Shown: positions 26,245 through 35,942, counted from the first letter of the stretch. The stretch is 64,000 nucleotides of DNA from PXAP01 sp964520585 (GCA_964520585.1 CAZFOO010000005.1:1-64000); one strand, 5' to 3'. Program-made: numbers and translations. Notes: a model not told the origin generated them from the sequence alone.

Positions 26245-26291
26245 TATTTGAGGCCCGTTTTATCTTTGCGGGATATTTCCAGGAGTAAAAT

Positions 26292-27032
26292 ATGTTTTAT
26301 ATGCTGAGTTTTATAAGAGAAAATATCAACGGTTTTCTTGGTACCCTGATCTTCCACCTCCTTTTAGTAGTGGTGATTATGGCAACAAGGCTTTCGTCGG
26401 TAAGCCATCAGTCTGAACAGAGCATGCTAATTGAATTTGATAGTGACGTTACAGAAGAGGAATTCCGGGAGCTTACAGAATCTCTTATGAATCGGGATGA
26501 TTTTGCTGAGGATACGGAAAGCGATCAGCTGAGAAGAAATATTGCAGTCAATGTTTCAGAGGAAAGACCTGTGCCAGATGAGTTCAGGGAAATGTCGCCA
26601 GATCAGATGTCGGAGCTGGACGATCGTGTGGATGAAATTCTTAATAACGCTGCTAACGGGAAAATGCCGGAGCCGGAACAACCGGACATGAATTTTGAAT
26701 TGCCAACAGATACTTCGGACCAGAAAAATATTAATGACGAACCATATACAGGACCAACTACCATTACTTATGATCTGCCGGGCCGTATTCATCTTAGGAT
26801 GCCTGTGCCGGTATATAAATGTCCGGGTGGAGGAATAGTAGAAGTGAAAATTTCTGTAAACCGGCAGGGGAAAGTTATCAGTGCAAATATTGATGGTGAT
26901 CCGGGGAGCTTTAATGAAAGATGTATTTTTCAGATGGCTCTAGAAGCAGCGACAGGAAGCATATTTGACGAGAAGTCCGATGCCCCGCCTGTGCAGGATG
27001 GCACTATTACATTTCATTTTCAAAAACAATAA
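26292..27032 (+). CDS. TonB-like energy transducer
   Basis: A 246-residue protein with one N-terminal membrane helix (FLGTLIFHLLLVVVIMATRL), an acidic, Pro/Glu-rich middle likely to span the periplasm (residues about 45-165), and a C-terminal domain VPVYKCPGGGIVEVKISVNR, QGKVISANIDGDPGSFNERC. The last segment has the TonB_C layout (VxxxGxVxxVxVxxSxG..) though degenerate. It could energise one of the TonB-dependent receptors. No ExbB or ExbD gene is in the window. It follows the GH13 gene and is closed by a terminator at its stop. Confidence 0.65.
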   Translation: MFYMLSFIRENINGFLGTLIFHLLLVVVIMATRLSSVSHQSEQSMLIEFDSDVTEEEFRELTESLMNRDDFAEDTESDQLRRNIAVNVSEERPVPDEFREMSPDQMSELDDRVDEILNNAANGKMPEPEQPDMNFELPTDTSDQKNINDEPYTGPTTITYDLPGRIHLRMPVPVYKCPGGGIVEVKISVNRQGKVISANIDGDPGSFNERCIFQMALEAATGSIFDEKSDAPPVQDGTITFHFQKQ

Positions 27033-27055
27033 AAATCATAGTATGATTGTTTTTG
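27021..27055 (+). terminator. Terminator at the end of the TonB-like gene
   Basis: A perfect 10-bp arm, CAAAAACAAT (27021-27030) with ATTGTTTTTG (27046-27055), overlaps the stop codon and can also form an inner ATCAT/ATGAT pair. The T run is part of the 3' arm. Confidence 0.6.
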
Positions 27056-27137
27056 GAAATGTTTTTTTGTTTAATTTTCCGGATATATTTGTTCTTAAGA
27101 AAAGTTTTGCAAAATTAAATTTATGTGTCTTTTACTT

Positions 27138-27440
27138 ATGGAAAAAAAACGATTGATAGTCAATATGGATAACCTTCCTGCAGGAGTGCATGAAGCAATC
27201 CGCAAAAAATACCCTAATGGGTATAATGACTACATTATTAAGGTTCCCAAGGGGGAAGCCGATTTTTTTCATGCTATTACCGTTGATACAGAAACGGCAA
27301 GTTATCTGGTTAAGGTAAATGTAAAGATTGATTCAATATCTGATAATGATGAAAAGGATGCTGAAGAAGATGACATTGAGGTAGATGAGCAAAACCTGAC
27401 AGGCGATATCCCGGATGATATTGAGGACATAGATGATTGA
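27138..27440 (+). CDS. Small acidic protein of unknown function
   Basis: A 100-residue protein started at 27138 (MEKKRLIVNMDNLPAGVHEA), one of two possible ATGs; the earlier one at 27123 adds a hydrophobic stub. The first two thirds form an alpha/beta-like segment (RKKYPNGYNDYIIKVPKGEA, DFFHAITVDTETASYLVKVN) and the tail is very acidic (DEKDAEEDDIEVDEQ). The pattern is seen in Bacteroidetes small proteins, but no function is known. It stands between the TonB-like gene and the SiaC-like gene. Confidence 0.7.
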   Translation: MEKKRLIVNMDNLPAGVHEAIRKKYPNGYNDYIIKVPKGEADFFHAITVDTETASYLVKVNVKIDSISDNDEKDAEEDDIEVDEQNLTGDIPDDIEDIDD

Positions 27441-27564
27441 TATACCGGATTATTATAAATCCTCTATTTTTTGCAAGGTCATTCCCCGGTGTTGCTATAT
27501 TGAATTAATTAGCTATATTTAAGCCTAATTCCATATTTAAGCGTGAATCTATATAAAGGCGACA

Positions 27565-27936
27565 ATGGAGCCAATCTATATTGACGGAACCAACAGAACA
27601 CCTTTTGTGAGTCTGGATCCATCGGGTAAATTCAAAATAAGGGGAAGATCAATTCACGAAAATCCTTCCAAATTTTTTGATCCTATAATGAACTGGATGG
27701 AAGCATACCTACGTGATCCTGTGGAAACAACCGTATTTGATATTGAACTGGAATATTTCAATAGTGGGTCATCCCGCTATATCCTTGAGATACTAAGGCT
27801 TCTGATGGAAGATGGCGGGGATAAGAATCTTATAATCAACTGGTATTTTGAAGATGGTGATGATGACTTGCTGGAACGTGGTCAGTACTATGAGTCAATT
27901 CTTAACACTAAGTTTAATTTTATTGAATTTCAATAA
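27565..27936 (+). CDS. siaC: SiaC family (DUF1987) regulatory phosphoprotein
   Basis: A 123-residue DUF1987/SiaC-type protein. It keeps GRSIHENPSKFFDPIMNWME, the phosphorylation region, followed by FDIELEYFNSGSSRYILEIL and NLIINWYFEDGDDDLLERGQ. In Pseudomonas, SiaC binds and activates a diguanylate cyclase and is controlled by the SiaB kinase and SiaA phosphatase. In Bacteroidetes, SiaC-like proteins often occur apart from those partners, and none is visible here. Its 3' end overlaps that of the zinc-ribbon gene by 17 bp, tail to tail. Confidence 0.85.
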   Translation: MEPIYIDGTNRTPFVSLDPSGKFKIRGRSIHENPSKFFDPIMNWMEAYLRDPVETTVFDIELEYFNSGSSRYILEILRLLMEDGGDKNLIINWYFEDGDDDLLERGQYYESILNTKFNFIEFQ

Positions 27937-28105
27937 ATATGTTTTCGCCATCCTTCTCTTCTTTTTCGATTTCAAGTGCTACTTTCCACCCAATCCTGTG
28001 ATCATGGAGGTCTAGTAGTTCGCTTATACATCCCGGACATATTTCTTCCTTTGCAATATGGTTTTTGCACCGCGGACATAGTTGGTCTGCCTTATTTTCA
28101 TCCAT
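27920..28105 (-). CDS. Small zinc-ribbon protein
   Basis: A 61-residue protein with two Cys pairs, LCPRCKNHIAKEEICPGC, forming a probable zinc ribbon, followed by a charged helix (LHDHRIGWKVALEIEKEEKD). It overlaps the SiaC-like gene tail to tail by 17 bp. The zinc-binding pattern supports a real gene. Function unknown. Confidence 0.6.
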   Translation of the reverse strand: MDENKADQLCPRCKNHIAKEEICPGCISELLDLHDHRIGWKVALEIEKEEKDGENIFIEIQ

Positions 28106-28251
28106 ATATTCCGTAATTATTAGCTTCGCACCTGGTCTTACTTATTTTGTGTACGCCGGATAAAGATTATTTGTTGCGGAATATCTGTTAATTATAACAT
28201 CCGGTAAGCCATAAAACTTAAATTGCACCAAAATGCTTTATTTGTAGGTAT

Positions 28252-29214
28252 TTAAAGGAAGGAGTCTTCATCATTACTGAATAAAACCTTACATACCATG
28301 GGGGCTCCTGCAGGATTCCGGTTATATGCTGCGGGAGCATGTCCCGAGTCAATGCTCCAAACCTCAATATCCGGATATCTTGCGGCAAGAAGCAGGGAAG
28401 AAAGAGTAAAAGGCTTTGGCCCGGCAGGAAGAATTGATACCCGGTAATTAAGTCTTAGTTTCATTGTAAGTGAAGTGAGAAGAGAATCTGTTTCTTTGAA
28501 ATCTTCAACCGGGTACCTGTATATATGTTCTTCCGGAAGACATCTTAAAATCTGCCGGTTATTTTTAGTAACCCTGTCGGCATAGCGGCTGTCAAAGGCA
28601 GGATCAGAATAAAAGACATAAATAATTTTATAGTTAATTGAATCAATAATTTCCCTGGTCAGAAATCTTTCATAACCAAGTCCGAGAATAAGGGCAAGTG
28701 GTTTTTCACTTTGAATATTTGCACTTAACAAGCCATTTGGTGAATTAAGCATTACTTTTCCCTCCGGATTTACAGGTTCTGAAAAAACTGCAGATGTATA
28801 GGAAAAATATACTTCCAGATTATTTATGGATAATTCTTTTGAGATAAAGTATTCCAGCATCCCGGCATACCATATTTTGCTCATGCATGAATAATCAATC
28901 AAAATACTTATCTTTTCCGTTTCAATGTGAGATTCAAAAATCTCATCCAGAAGCAGGGTTACTCTGTCCTTTTTATTGGCAGATTCTTCTATGAAATTAA
29001 ATCCTTCATCATAAAATCGTTTATCATTTTTTTCTCTGAACAGGATATCTTTTTTATCGTCAAAGGCAAGAGTTATTCTATTCCCGGCTTCAATTTCAAT
29101 ACTGTCAATAAGATAAGTACATCTGTTTTCATATCCTGATGCAGTTATGAAATAGTTGAAATATTTATCTTTTAGATGATCAAATCCTATTTGATGAGCA
29201 AAAATTAAATCCAT
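28252..29214 (-). CDS. Unknown protein with two alpha/beta domains
   Basis: A 320-residue cytoplasmic protein, clearly coding, without a family I can name. The N-terminal half has FNYFITASGYENRCTYLIDS and then KISILIDYSCMSKIWYAGML, an alternation of strand and helix. The C-terminal half has LALILGLGYERFLTREIIDS and LPAGPKPFTLSSLLLAARYP with DIEVWSIDS. The LPAGPKP motif suggests a nucleotide- or ligand-binding loop in a Rossmann-like second domain. Similar motif combinations occur in scattered, horizontally carried bacterial genes. It stands alone between divergent neighbours, without the carboxylase genes' strand or spacing. Confidence 0.75.
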   Translation of the reverse strand: MDLIFAHQIGFDHLKDKYFNYFITASGYENRCTYLIDSIEIEAGNRITLAFDDKKDILFREKNDKRFYDEGFNFIEESANKKDRVTLLLDEIFESHIETEKISILIDYSCMSKIWYAGMLEYFISKELSINNLEVYFSYTSAVFSEPVNPEGKVMLNSPNGLLSANIQSEKPLALILGLGYERFLTREIIDSINYKIIYVFYSDPAFDSRYADRVTKNNRQILRCLPEEHIYRYPVEDFKETDSLLTSLTMKLRLNYRVSILPAGPKPFTLSSLLLAARYPDIEVWSIDSGHAPAAYNRNPAGAPMVCKVLFSNDEDSFL

Positions 29215-29429
29215 ATAAGCAAGAGATAACCCAGACCGGGGCGATAAATATAGAAAGTTATTATTGATAAAAAAAACGTTCTTAGGTAACCTTAAGGTAA
29301 AATTTCGGGAAATAATAAGGGAGTTCTTAAATTATTGAATTTTTTTATATGTTTACATGTTTTATAACATAAGGCATTCTATTTGAATCTCTTGTAAGAG
29401 CCTTATTATCAAACCATAAGTAATAAATA

Positions 29430-30932
29430 ATGATAAAGAAAGTACTTATAGCAAATCGTGGTGAAATAGCTGTCAGGATTATGCGTTCCTGCAGAGAAAT
29501 GGGAATAAAAACTGTTGCCGTATTTTCTGATGCAGACAGGAAATCAATGCATGTCAGATATGCAGACGAGGCTATCCATATAGGAGCTTCTCCATCTAAC
29601 GAAAGCTATCTTGTCAAGGAGAAGATAATTGAAGCTGCACAAAGAAGCGAATCAGATGCAATACATCCGGGTTATGGATTTTTATCAGAAAACGCTGAAT
29701 TTGCGGACCTTGTGCGAGAAAATGGAATAACCTTTATAGGACCTTCTGCGGAAAGTATACGCCTTATGGGAGATAAGATTTCTGCCAGAAGCATAATGAT
29801 GCAGGCAGGAGTGCCGGTTGTTCCCGGAACCAGAAATAAGATAGAAGGTTCCGAAGAAGCACTGGAGGCAATTAGAAAAATTGGCTATCCGGTAATGATA
29901 AAAGCTTCTTCAGGTGGAGGCGGGAAAGGAATGAGACTGGTTTTTGATGAATCGGAATCACTTCAGGCAATAAATGCCGCAAAATCTGAAGCAAAGGCAT
30001 CTTTTGGCGATGATTCGGTATATATTGAAAAGTATATATCATCCCCTCACCATATTGAGTTTCAGGTTCTGGCTGATCAACATGGGAATATTATTCATCT
30101 TTGTGAACGGGAATGTTCCATCCAGCGAAGACACCAGAAAATAATAGAAGAAACCCCCTCCCCTGTCATGACAGAAGAATTGCGAAAAGAAATGGGAGAA
30201 AAAGCCATAGCAGCGGCGCTATCTGTTAAATATGAAGGAGCAGGAACAATTGAATTCCTTGTGGATGACCAGCTCAATTATTATTTTCTGGAAATGAATA
30301 CCCGGTTACAGGTGGAGCATCCGATAACAGAACGTGTAACCGGGGTTGACCTGGTAAAGGAACAGATAAGGATTGCTTCAGGTGAAAATCTTAGTTTCAG
30401 TCAATCCGATATATTCCAGGACGGCCATGCAATAGAATGCAGAATATATGCTGAGGATCCGGACAATAATTTCATGCCAAGTCCGGGTTTAATAAAAAAA
30501 ATAACCGAACCTATGGGTTTTGGTGTAAGAACAGACGGATATGTGTATGAAGGTTATGAAATTCCTATCCATTATGATCCCATGATCTCGAAATTAATAA
30601 CCTGGGGAAAAACCAGAAATGAAGCTGTCAGGCGCATGCAACGATCACTGGATGAGTATTATATTATGGGAATCAAAACATCAATCGATTTCCTTAAGAA
30701 AATTATGGAAATTCCTGAATTTATATCCGGAGAATATGATACTCACTTTGTAGATACACATAAAGATATATTGTTTATGCGATGTGATGATTCACCGGAT
30801 ATCGAAGACATGGCTATGATAGTTGCTTTTATGGAACATCTTGAAAATTCAGGATCTAAATCAAACGGTCAGGCCTCAAAAAAATATTCAAACTGGAAAA
30901 TTCAAAATAGAAAGAGTAATTTATCCAGGTAA
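29430..30932 (+). CDS. accC: Biotin carboxylase subunit of an acyl-CoA carboxylase
   Basis: A 500-residue biotin carboxylase: KKVLIANRGEIAVRIMRSCR at the start, the ATP-grasp glycine loop KASSGGGGKGMRLVF, CSIQRRHQKIIEETPSP, and the active-site EMNTRLQVEHPITERVTG. It carboxylates biotin with bicarbonate and ATP. The next two genes encode the biotin carrier and the carboxyltransferase, so the three form a propionyl-/acetyl-CoA-type carboxylase. The last 40 residues are a low-complexity tail. The gene is 22 bp from the next. Confidence 0.92.
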   Translation: MIKKVLIANRGEIAVRIMRSCREMGIKTVAVFSDADRKSMHVRYADEAIHIGASPSNESYLVKEKIIEAAQRSESDAIHPGYGFLSENAEFADLVRENGITFIGPSAESIRLMGDKISARSIMMQAGVPVVPGTRNKIEGSEEALEAIRKIGYPVMIKASSGGGGKGMRLVFDESESLQAINAAKSEAKASFGDDSVYIEKYISSPHHIEFQVLADQHGNIIHLCERECSIQRRHQKIIEETPSPVMTEELRKEMGEKAIAAALSVKYEGAGTIEFLVDDQLNYYFLEMNTRLQVEHPITERVTGVDLVKEQIRIASGENLSFSQSDIFQDGHAIECRIYAEDPDNNFMPSPGLIKKITEPMGFGVRTDGYVYEGYEIPIHYDPMISKLITWGKTRNEAVRRMQRSLDEYYIMGIKTSIDFLKKIMEIPEFISGEYDTHFVDTHKDILFMRCDDSPDIEDMAMIVAFMEHLENSGSKSNGQASKKYSNWKIQNRKSNLSR

Positions 30933-30962
30933 TTATCCAGTAATCATACAAAATTGATATTT

Positions 30963-31475
30963 ATGTCTGAAATTCAGCTAAAAACCGGTAATCGTTTAGA
31001 AACGATCAGAATTATTGAAAGAGACGGTAATAAATTAAAAGTTTTTTTAGGAGATAAAGAATATAATCTGGATATTGTCAGGGTAGAAAATAATATTTAT
31101 TCACTCCTTTCAGGAAACAAATCTTACGATATTGAGGTAGTTCCCTCCAGCCGGAAAAATACATATTCAGTTAAACATTCATGCTACTCCTTTAATATCG
31201 AGGTCATTGATTCTGAAATGCGTTACATGCAAAACAGGTTGAAATCTGCCGCTTTAGATGATGAAAATATCATTTCATGTCCCATGCCTGGTAAAATAGT
31301 AAAAGTTATGGTAGAGGAAGGTGATAAGGTTGATGCAGGTCAGGTGGTTATAACCGTTTCTGCAATGAAGATGGAGAGCGAATATAAAACAGGGAAAAGC
31401 GGACTGGTAAAAGAAGTTAAAGTTATCGCAGGAGATGTCGTCGAAGCGAATATTCCATTAATAATCCTTGAGTAG
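30963..31475 (+). CDS. Biotin carboxyl carrier protein of the acyl-CoA carboxylase
   Basis: A 170-residue protein from 30963 (MSEIQLKTGNRLETIRIIER); an ATG at 30954 adds three residues. The C-terminal biotinyl domain has the AMKMES motif, with biotinylated K136, after a PMPGKIVKVMVEEGDKVDAG hairpin. The first 85 residues form a beta-rich segment (LFLGDKEYNLDI and similar), as in the linker region of carboxylase alpha subunits of Bacteroidetes. It works between the biotin carboxylase (upstream) and the carboxyltransferase (200 bp downstream). Confidence 0.9.
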   Translation: MSEIQLKTGNRLETIRIIERDGNKLKVFLGDKEYNLDIVRVENNIYSLLSGNKSYDIEVVPSSRKNTYSVKHSCYSFNIEVIDSEMRYMQNRLKSAALDDENIISCPMPGKIVKVMVEEGDKVDAGQVVITVSAMKMESEYKTGKSGLVKEVKVIAGDVVEANIPLIILE

Positions 31476-31688
31476 AATATATTTTTAAATATTAAGTTAA
31501 CAATTTGTAATAATCTGTTGTAATTTATTATAATTTTTCCCTATGTTATATAATCTGACACAATCTCTTTAACAGATTATTAATTTTTTATTGGTAAATC
31601 ACTACTGTTAATTTTATGATTAATAATGCGTAAAGCATTATCTGACCCTTTAAATGAGGGTTTCCCAATAATAAAAAATTTAAATATT

Positions 31689-33227
31689 ATGTCAACACTA
31701 GAAGAAAAGTTTAATGAGCTTGATGAGCGAAACCGTGAATCTTTAAAGGGAGGAGGTAAAGAAAGAATAGAAAAGCAACACGCAGCCGGAAAGTTCTCAG
31801 CGCGGGAACGTTTGGAACTGCTTCTTGATAAGGGAACCTTTGAAGAGATAGATAAAATGGTTAAACACCGTTGTACTGATTTTGGAATGGAGAAAAATAA
31901 GATACAGGGAGACGGAATTGTTTCGGGATATGGGAAAATTGACGGTAGGCTGGTCTTTGTCTTCGCACAGGATTTTACTGTTTTTGGCGGTACATTAAGT
32001 AGAGCCAATGCTGACAAAGTAGTTAAAGTTATGGAAATGGCCATAAAAATGGGGGCCCCTTTGATAGGATTAAATGATTCAGGCGGTGCCAGGATTCAGG
32101 AGGGTGTACAAAGTCTTGCCGGATATGCAGATATATTCCATCTTAATGTAAAAGCATCGGGAGTTATACCTCAAATTTCAGCCATACTGGGACCATGTGC
32201 AGGAGGCGCTGTATACTCTCCTGCACTTACCGATTTTATTGTTATGACCAGGGAAACAAGTTACATGTTTGTAACCGGTCCGGATGTTATCAAAGCAGTA
32301 ACACATGAGACAGTTACTAAAGAAGAGCTGGGGGGCGCGATGACACATAATTCGAAAAGCGGGGTTGCACATATGATAGGTGATAATGATGAGAATACTC
32401 TGATGATGATAAGGGAGCTTACCGGGTTTCTACCGTCAAATAATATGGAAGATCCACCGGTCAGACAATATTCCGGTGATATAATCCGGGAAGATGAGAG
32501 TCTGCAAAAAATTGTACCGGCCGATCCAAACAAACCTTATGATATGATGACTATTATTGAATCGGTTGTTGATGACAATAATTTTCTTGAGATCATGCCC
32601 CATTATGCCAAAAATATGATCACGGGATTTGGCCGTATGGCGGGAAGACCAGTCGGATTTGTCGCAAATCAGCCTGCGTTTCTTGCAGGTGTTCTAGATA
32701 TAAATTCATCGGTAAAAGCCGCAAGATTTGTTCGCTTTTGCGATGCTTTCAATATTCCCCTCATAAGTCTTGTTGATGTTCCCGGATTTTTGCCTGGTGC
32801 GACACAGGAATTTGGTGGTATTATAAAGCATGGCGCAAAATTATTGTACGCTTTTTCAGAAGCAACCGTCCCTAAAATCACTCTGATTACCAGAAAGGCA
32901 TACGGAGGGGCTTACGATGTTATGGCCAGCAAACATATAGGTGCTGATGTTAATCTTGCCTATCCAACAGCAGAAATCGCTGTTATGGGTCCGGAAGGAG
33001 CAGTTAATATTATATTCAGGAAAAAGATATCTGATGAAGATAAATCCAAAGCCGTTGCGGACTACCGGGAAGCATTTGCAAATCCCTATAAAGCTGCTGA
33101 ACTTGGATATATTGATGAGATAATTTACCCTCGTGAAACTCGCAAAAAGCTTATAGCAGCATTGGAAATGACTCAAAACAAAAGTGTTTCCGGGCCTTCC
33201 AGAAAACATGGGAACATTCCGTTGTGA
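31689..33227 (+). CDS. pccB: Acyl-CoA carboxyltransferase beta subunit (PccB/MmdA type)
   Basis: A 512-residue carboxyltransferase, started at 31689 (MSTLEEKFNELDERNRESLK) rather than the ATG at 31626, which lacks conservation. Motifs: QHAAGKFSARERLELLLDKG, IGLNDSGGARIQEGVQSLAG, AILGPCAGGAVYSPALTDFI, DVPGFLPGATQEFGGIIKHG, LITRKAYGGAYDVMASKHIG. These mark the propionyl-CoA/methylmalonyl-CoA family. It transfers CO2 from biotin to a short acyl-CoA, likely making methylmalonyl-CoA on the propionate-succinate route. The C-terminus RKKLIAALEM is complete. Confidence 0.92.
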   Translation: MSTLEEKFNELDERNRESLKGGGKERIEKQHAAGKFSARERLELLLDKGTFEEIDKMVKHRCTDFGMEKNKIQGDGIVSGYGKIDGRLVFVFAQDFTVFGGTLSRANADKVVKVMEMAIKMGAPLIGLNDSGGARIQEGVQSLAGYADIFHLNVKASGVIPQISAILGPCAGGAVYSPALTDFIVMTRETSYMFVTGPDVIKAVTHETVTKEELGGAMTHNSKSGVAHMIGDNDENTLMMIRELTGFLPSNNMEDPPVRQYSGDIIREDESLQKIVPADPNKPYDMMTIIESVVDDNNFLEIMPHYAKNMITGFGRMAGRPVGFVANQPAFLAGVLDINSSVKAARFVRFCDAFNIPLISLVDVPGFLPGATQEFGGIIKHGAKLLYAFSEATVPKITLITRKAYGGAYDVMASKHIGADVNLAYPTAEIAVMGPEGAVNIIFRKKISDEDKSKAVADYREAFANPYKAAELGYIDEIIYPRETRKKLIAALEMTQNKSVSGPSRKHGNIPL

Positions 33228-33247
33228 TATCGGGGGACTCTGTTTTC

Positions 33248-34588
33248 TTATCTTAATTCAGCTATATCCGGGTAGAGGAATGGTGGTGTATCGAAGTGAT
33301 AAAATAGGTCATGGTCAGGCCATTCTTCTATTTTATTGAGGGCTGTCTGCACTTTACGGGTTATTTCTCTGGCCAGATTTGTTCCTTTATAGGTACTTGA
33401 ATTGAAAAATACAGCCCAGCTGATACCATTGGATTGACGCATAACCAGGGCAGAAGTCCCGGCAAATGTGCCGGTACGCCACCATTTGCCATACCGGTCC
33501 GAATAGCTCCACCCTATTGTACTACCTCCTGAAATTCTTTTATCAGTCATTATTTTGATACTTTCGGCCGATAATATGTCATTTACGCCGGTATGTCCGT
33601 CTATTGCAACAATAAGTTTCAGGAACTCAGATGGAGAGGCAATCCATCCTCCTGCAGCACCAAGCACTTCTATATCGTTACCCCCATATGATACGGGGAC
33701 CAGATCATTGTGATTATAAGCAGAACGGATTTTAAATGCATTGGATTGTTCATAATATTTTACCTCATTTTTAAAACGGTCGGCTTCCCTGTTACGGCCT
33801 ATTTTTATGTCCTGGATTCCAAGCGGGAATAATATGGTTTCCCTGATATAATCCTCATATGTTCTGCCGGAAACCTTACTGATTACCTCTCCAAGTATAG
33901 CATACCCGAGATTTGAATAACTGGTTCCCGAGCCGGGTGTGAAATGAAGTCGTTTTTTTAATGCAAACCTTATAATATCGTTCACCTGGACTGGCAGGTC
34001 AACTTTCATTTCCCTTGAAATATGATGGGGCATAAACATATGGTCCCCATAACGCCTGCTCCAGCCGGCGGAATGATTAAGGAGATGCCTGATGGTAATA
34101 TCTTCGACCCTGCGATCGGTATAGTCCAGAAGAGCAGAATCATTAAGTATACCTCCGGGGCCAAAAACCCTGTCATCAAGATCCAGTAAACCTAACTCCC
34201 GCATTTTCATAATGGCAGTTGCAGTAATAAGTTTAGATACACTGGCAATCCTGAACATATGTTTTGGTTCTACCGGTTGCAAAGCTTCAATATCAGCATA
34301 TCCAAACCCTTTGGCAAAAACCAGTTTGCCGTCTTTTGCAACTGCAACAGAAGCTCCCTTCATATCATACTTGCCTAATAGAAAGGCAATACCTGATTCC
34401 AGGTCTTCAAAATCCTCAAAATCAGATAATTCATTATTAATCCTGAACGAAATCGGTTCTGTTTGCTCTGAACGAAGTACTTCATGCATAGAGCTGTTTA
34501 CTGATGATATCAATGTAACATCCAGGAAATAAAGGACAAACAATACTGTAAATTTAATAATCAATCCTCTTGCAAAACTCTTCTTCAT
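33248..34588 (-). CDS. Class C beta-lactamase-like serine hydrolase
   Basis: A 446-residue hydrolase from 34588 (MKKSFARGLIIKFTVLFVLY); a longer frame from 34657 was not preferred because the signal-anchor begins here. Catalytic motifs: SVSK (nucleophile Ser and Lys in RIASVSKLITATA), YSN (YSNLGYAILGE) and RTGTFAG in place of HTG. These match the beta-lactamase/penicillin-binding-protein-like PF00144 family of periplasmic esterases and peptidases. The natural substrate is unknown. It faces convergent carboxylase genes with only 20 bp between stops. Confidence 0.85.
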   Translation of the reverse strand: MKKSFARGLIIKFTVLFVLYFLDVTLISSVNSSMHEVLRSEQTEPISFRINNELSDFEDFEDLESGIAFLLGKYDMKGASVAVAKDGKLVFAKGFGYADIEALQPVEPKHMFRIASVSKLITATAIMKMRELGLLDLDDRVFGPGGILNDSALLDYTDRRVEDITIRHLLNHSAGWSRRYGDHMFMPHHISREMKVDLPVQVNDIIRFALKKRLHFTPGSGTSYSNLGYAILGEVISKVSGRTYEDYIRETILFPLGIQDIKIGRNREADRFKNEVKYYEQSNAFKIRSAYNHNDLVPVSYGGNDIEVLGAAGGWIASPSEFLKLIVAIDGHTGVNDILSAESIKIMTDKRISGGSTIGWSYSDRYGKWWRTGTFAGTSALVMRQSNGISWAVFFNSSTYKGTNLAREITRKVQTALNKIEEWPDHDLFYHFDTPPFLYPDIAELR

Positions 34589-34718
34589 AAACAATATTGA
34601 TAATATCTGGTTATTGATATGATTTGGCAGTAAATATAAACATCCAATTCTAAACAACCGGCGAAATTATTAAAAAATATATCAATCTGAAATAATATTG
34701 GTAATACTTTAATAAATT

Positions 34719-34756
34719 AAAACAGCCATGTGCCGGAAAGGCCACATGGCTGTTTT
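34719..34756. terminator. Terminator between thioredoxin and hydrolase genes
   Basis: A 14-bp perfect stem pairs AAAACAGCCATGTG (34719-34732) with CACATGGCTGTTTT (34743-34756), with A/T runs on both flanks. It can end transcription from the minus-strand redoxin pair. Confidence 0.85.
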
Positions 34757-34837
34757 GGTTATCATTATACAATAACAGGATTCTTAACAGAAAGTTATGG
34801 AATTACTTTCCATCAATGCGCAGGTTGTGTCATTTTA

Positions 34838-35440
34838 TTAATTTACTGTTTTAATGGTACATCCTATGGCCCTGGTGTATTCAGGTTCTGGCTTATTGCC
34901 ATTTATTAAAGCATTTATTGCATTTGAAAGAAATCTTTCTTCAACGGCAGAAGCATTCCTGTAATTGTCATCAATAGTTCCGATGTAGGCAACTACCAGG
35001 TCACCCCCCTTCCTGTTGAGAAGAAAGACATGCGGTGTTCTTGTTGCCCCGTAAACAGGATATACTTCTTGTCCTTCATCAATAAGGTAAGGAAATGTAA
35101 ATCCTTTTTCATTAGCCCTAACCTGCATGAGTTCATAGGAATCCTGTGGTTGGACAGCAGGATCATTCGGGTTAATAGCTATTACCGGGAATCCCTGGGG
35201 TCTGTATTTTTTATCTATATCTATCAACCGATCCTCATATGCTACGGCATATGGGCAATGGTTGCATGTGAATACCACAACAAACCCTCTGGCATCAGGA
35301 TAATCACTCATACTTACGTAATTTCCATCAACATTCTTCAGCCTGAAATCTGCTGCTTTGTCACCTACCTGGTATCCCTGTGCTGAAATATGAATAACAG
35401 CCAAAACGCTAAACATGAATAAAAATAACATTTTTTTCAT
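34838..35440 (-). CDS. Secreted redoxin-like protein
   Basis: A 200-residue protein from 35440 (MKKMLFLFMFSVLAVIHISA signal peptide). The thioredoxin-fold core has KAADFRLKNVDGNYVSMSDY, VVVFTCNHCPYAVAYEDRL and GATRTPHVFLLNRKG (cis-Pro segment). The CNHC active site resembles that of AhpC/TSA-type redoxins found in Bacteroidetes periplasm. It likely works in thiol redox balance. It follows the TlpA-like gene closely on the same strand and is probably in the same operon. Confidence 0.85.
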   Translation of the reverse strand: MKKMLFLFMFSVLAVIHISAQGYQVGDKAADFRLKNVDGNYVSMSDYPDARGFVVVFTCNHCPYAVAYEDRLIDIDKKYRPQGFPVIAINPNDPAVQPQDSYELMQVRANEKGFTFPYLIDEGQEVYPVYGATRTPHVFLLNRKGGDLVVAYIGTIDDNYRNASAVEERFLSNAINALINGNKPEPEYTRAIGCTIKTVN

Positions 35441-35465
35441 AGTAGTGGTTTTCTGGTTTGACAAT

Positions 35466-35942
35466 CTAATTTAATTTTGACTTTACGATATCTTCTAATT
35501 CACTGTATGTAAATACCTGTTCGTAGAAAGATCTTTTATCTTTGGTGAAAATTATAGTTGCGGGTATTGACCCACTCCAGGAATCATCTACACGAGGAAT
35601 CCACTGGTTGCTTCTGGGGTCGTCCAGTAAAATAATTTCTGACTGTAAATCATGTTTTTTAATAAACGGCATTATCCTTGATTCCATATGAATGGGATTA
35701 TCGAGGCTGACAAGGATGACCTTCACTTGTTTATCCGAATAAATGTCATTGAGTTTTTCGAACTCTGGCAATTCCTTTACGCATGGTAAGCACCACGTAG
35801 CCCAAAAATTGACTACAAATACCGAATCACTGTTTGTGTTAAGCAATGGTTGAAATTCCTCAAAAGTCATAGCCGGTATTTGACTATAAGCTCCGGTTAC
35901 AGAAACAAGAATTATAACGGCTGTTAAAAAGATTTTTTTCAT
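35466..35942 (-). CDS. TlpA family thioredoxin-like protein
   Basis: A 158-residue secreted thioredoxin-fold protein: signal peptide MKKIFLTAVIILVSVTGAYS, active site NFWATWCLPCVKELPEFE, and GSIPATIIFTKD with the cis-Pro. TlpA-like proteins reduce disulfides in the periplasm, for example during cytochrome c maturation or in antioxidant defence. It is the first gene of a two-gene unit with the redoxin (25 bp gap). Confidence 0.85.
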   Translation of the reverse strand: MKKIFLTAVIILVSVTGAYSQIPAMTFEEFQPLLNTNSDSVFVVNFWATWCLPCVKELPEFEKLNDIYSDKQVKVILVSLDNPIHMESRIMPFIKKHDLQSEIILLDDPRSNQWIPRVDDSWSGSIPATIIFTKDKRSFYEQVFTYSELEDIVKSKLN

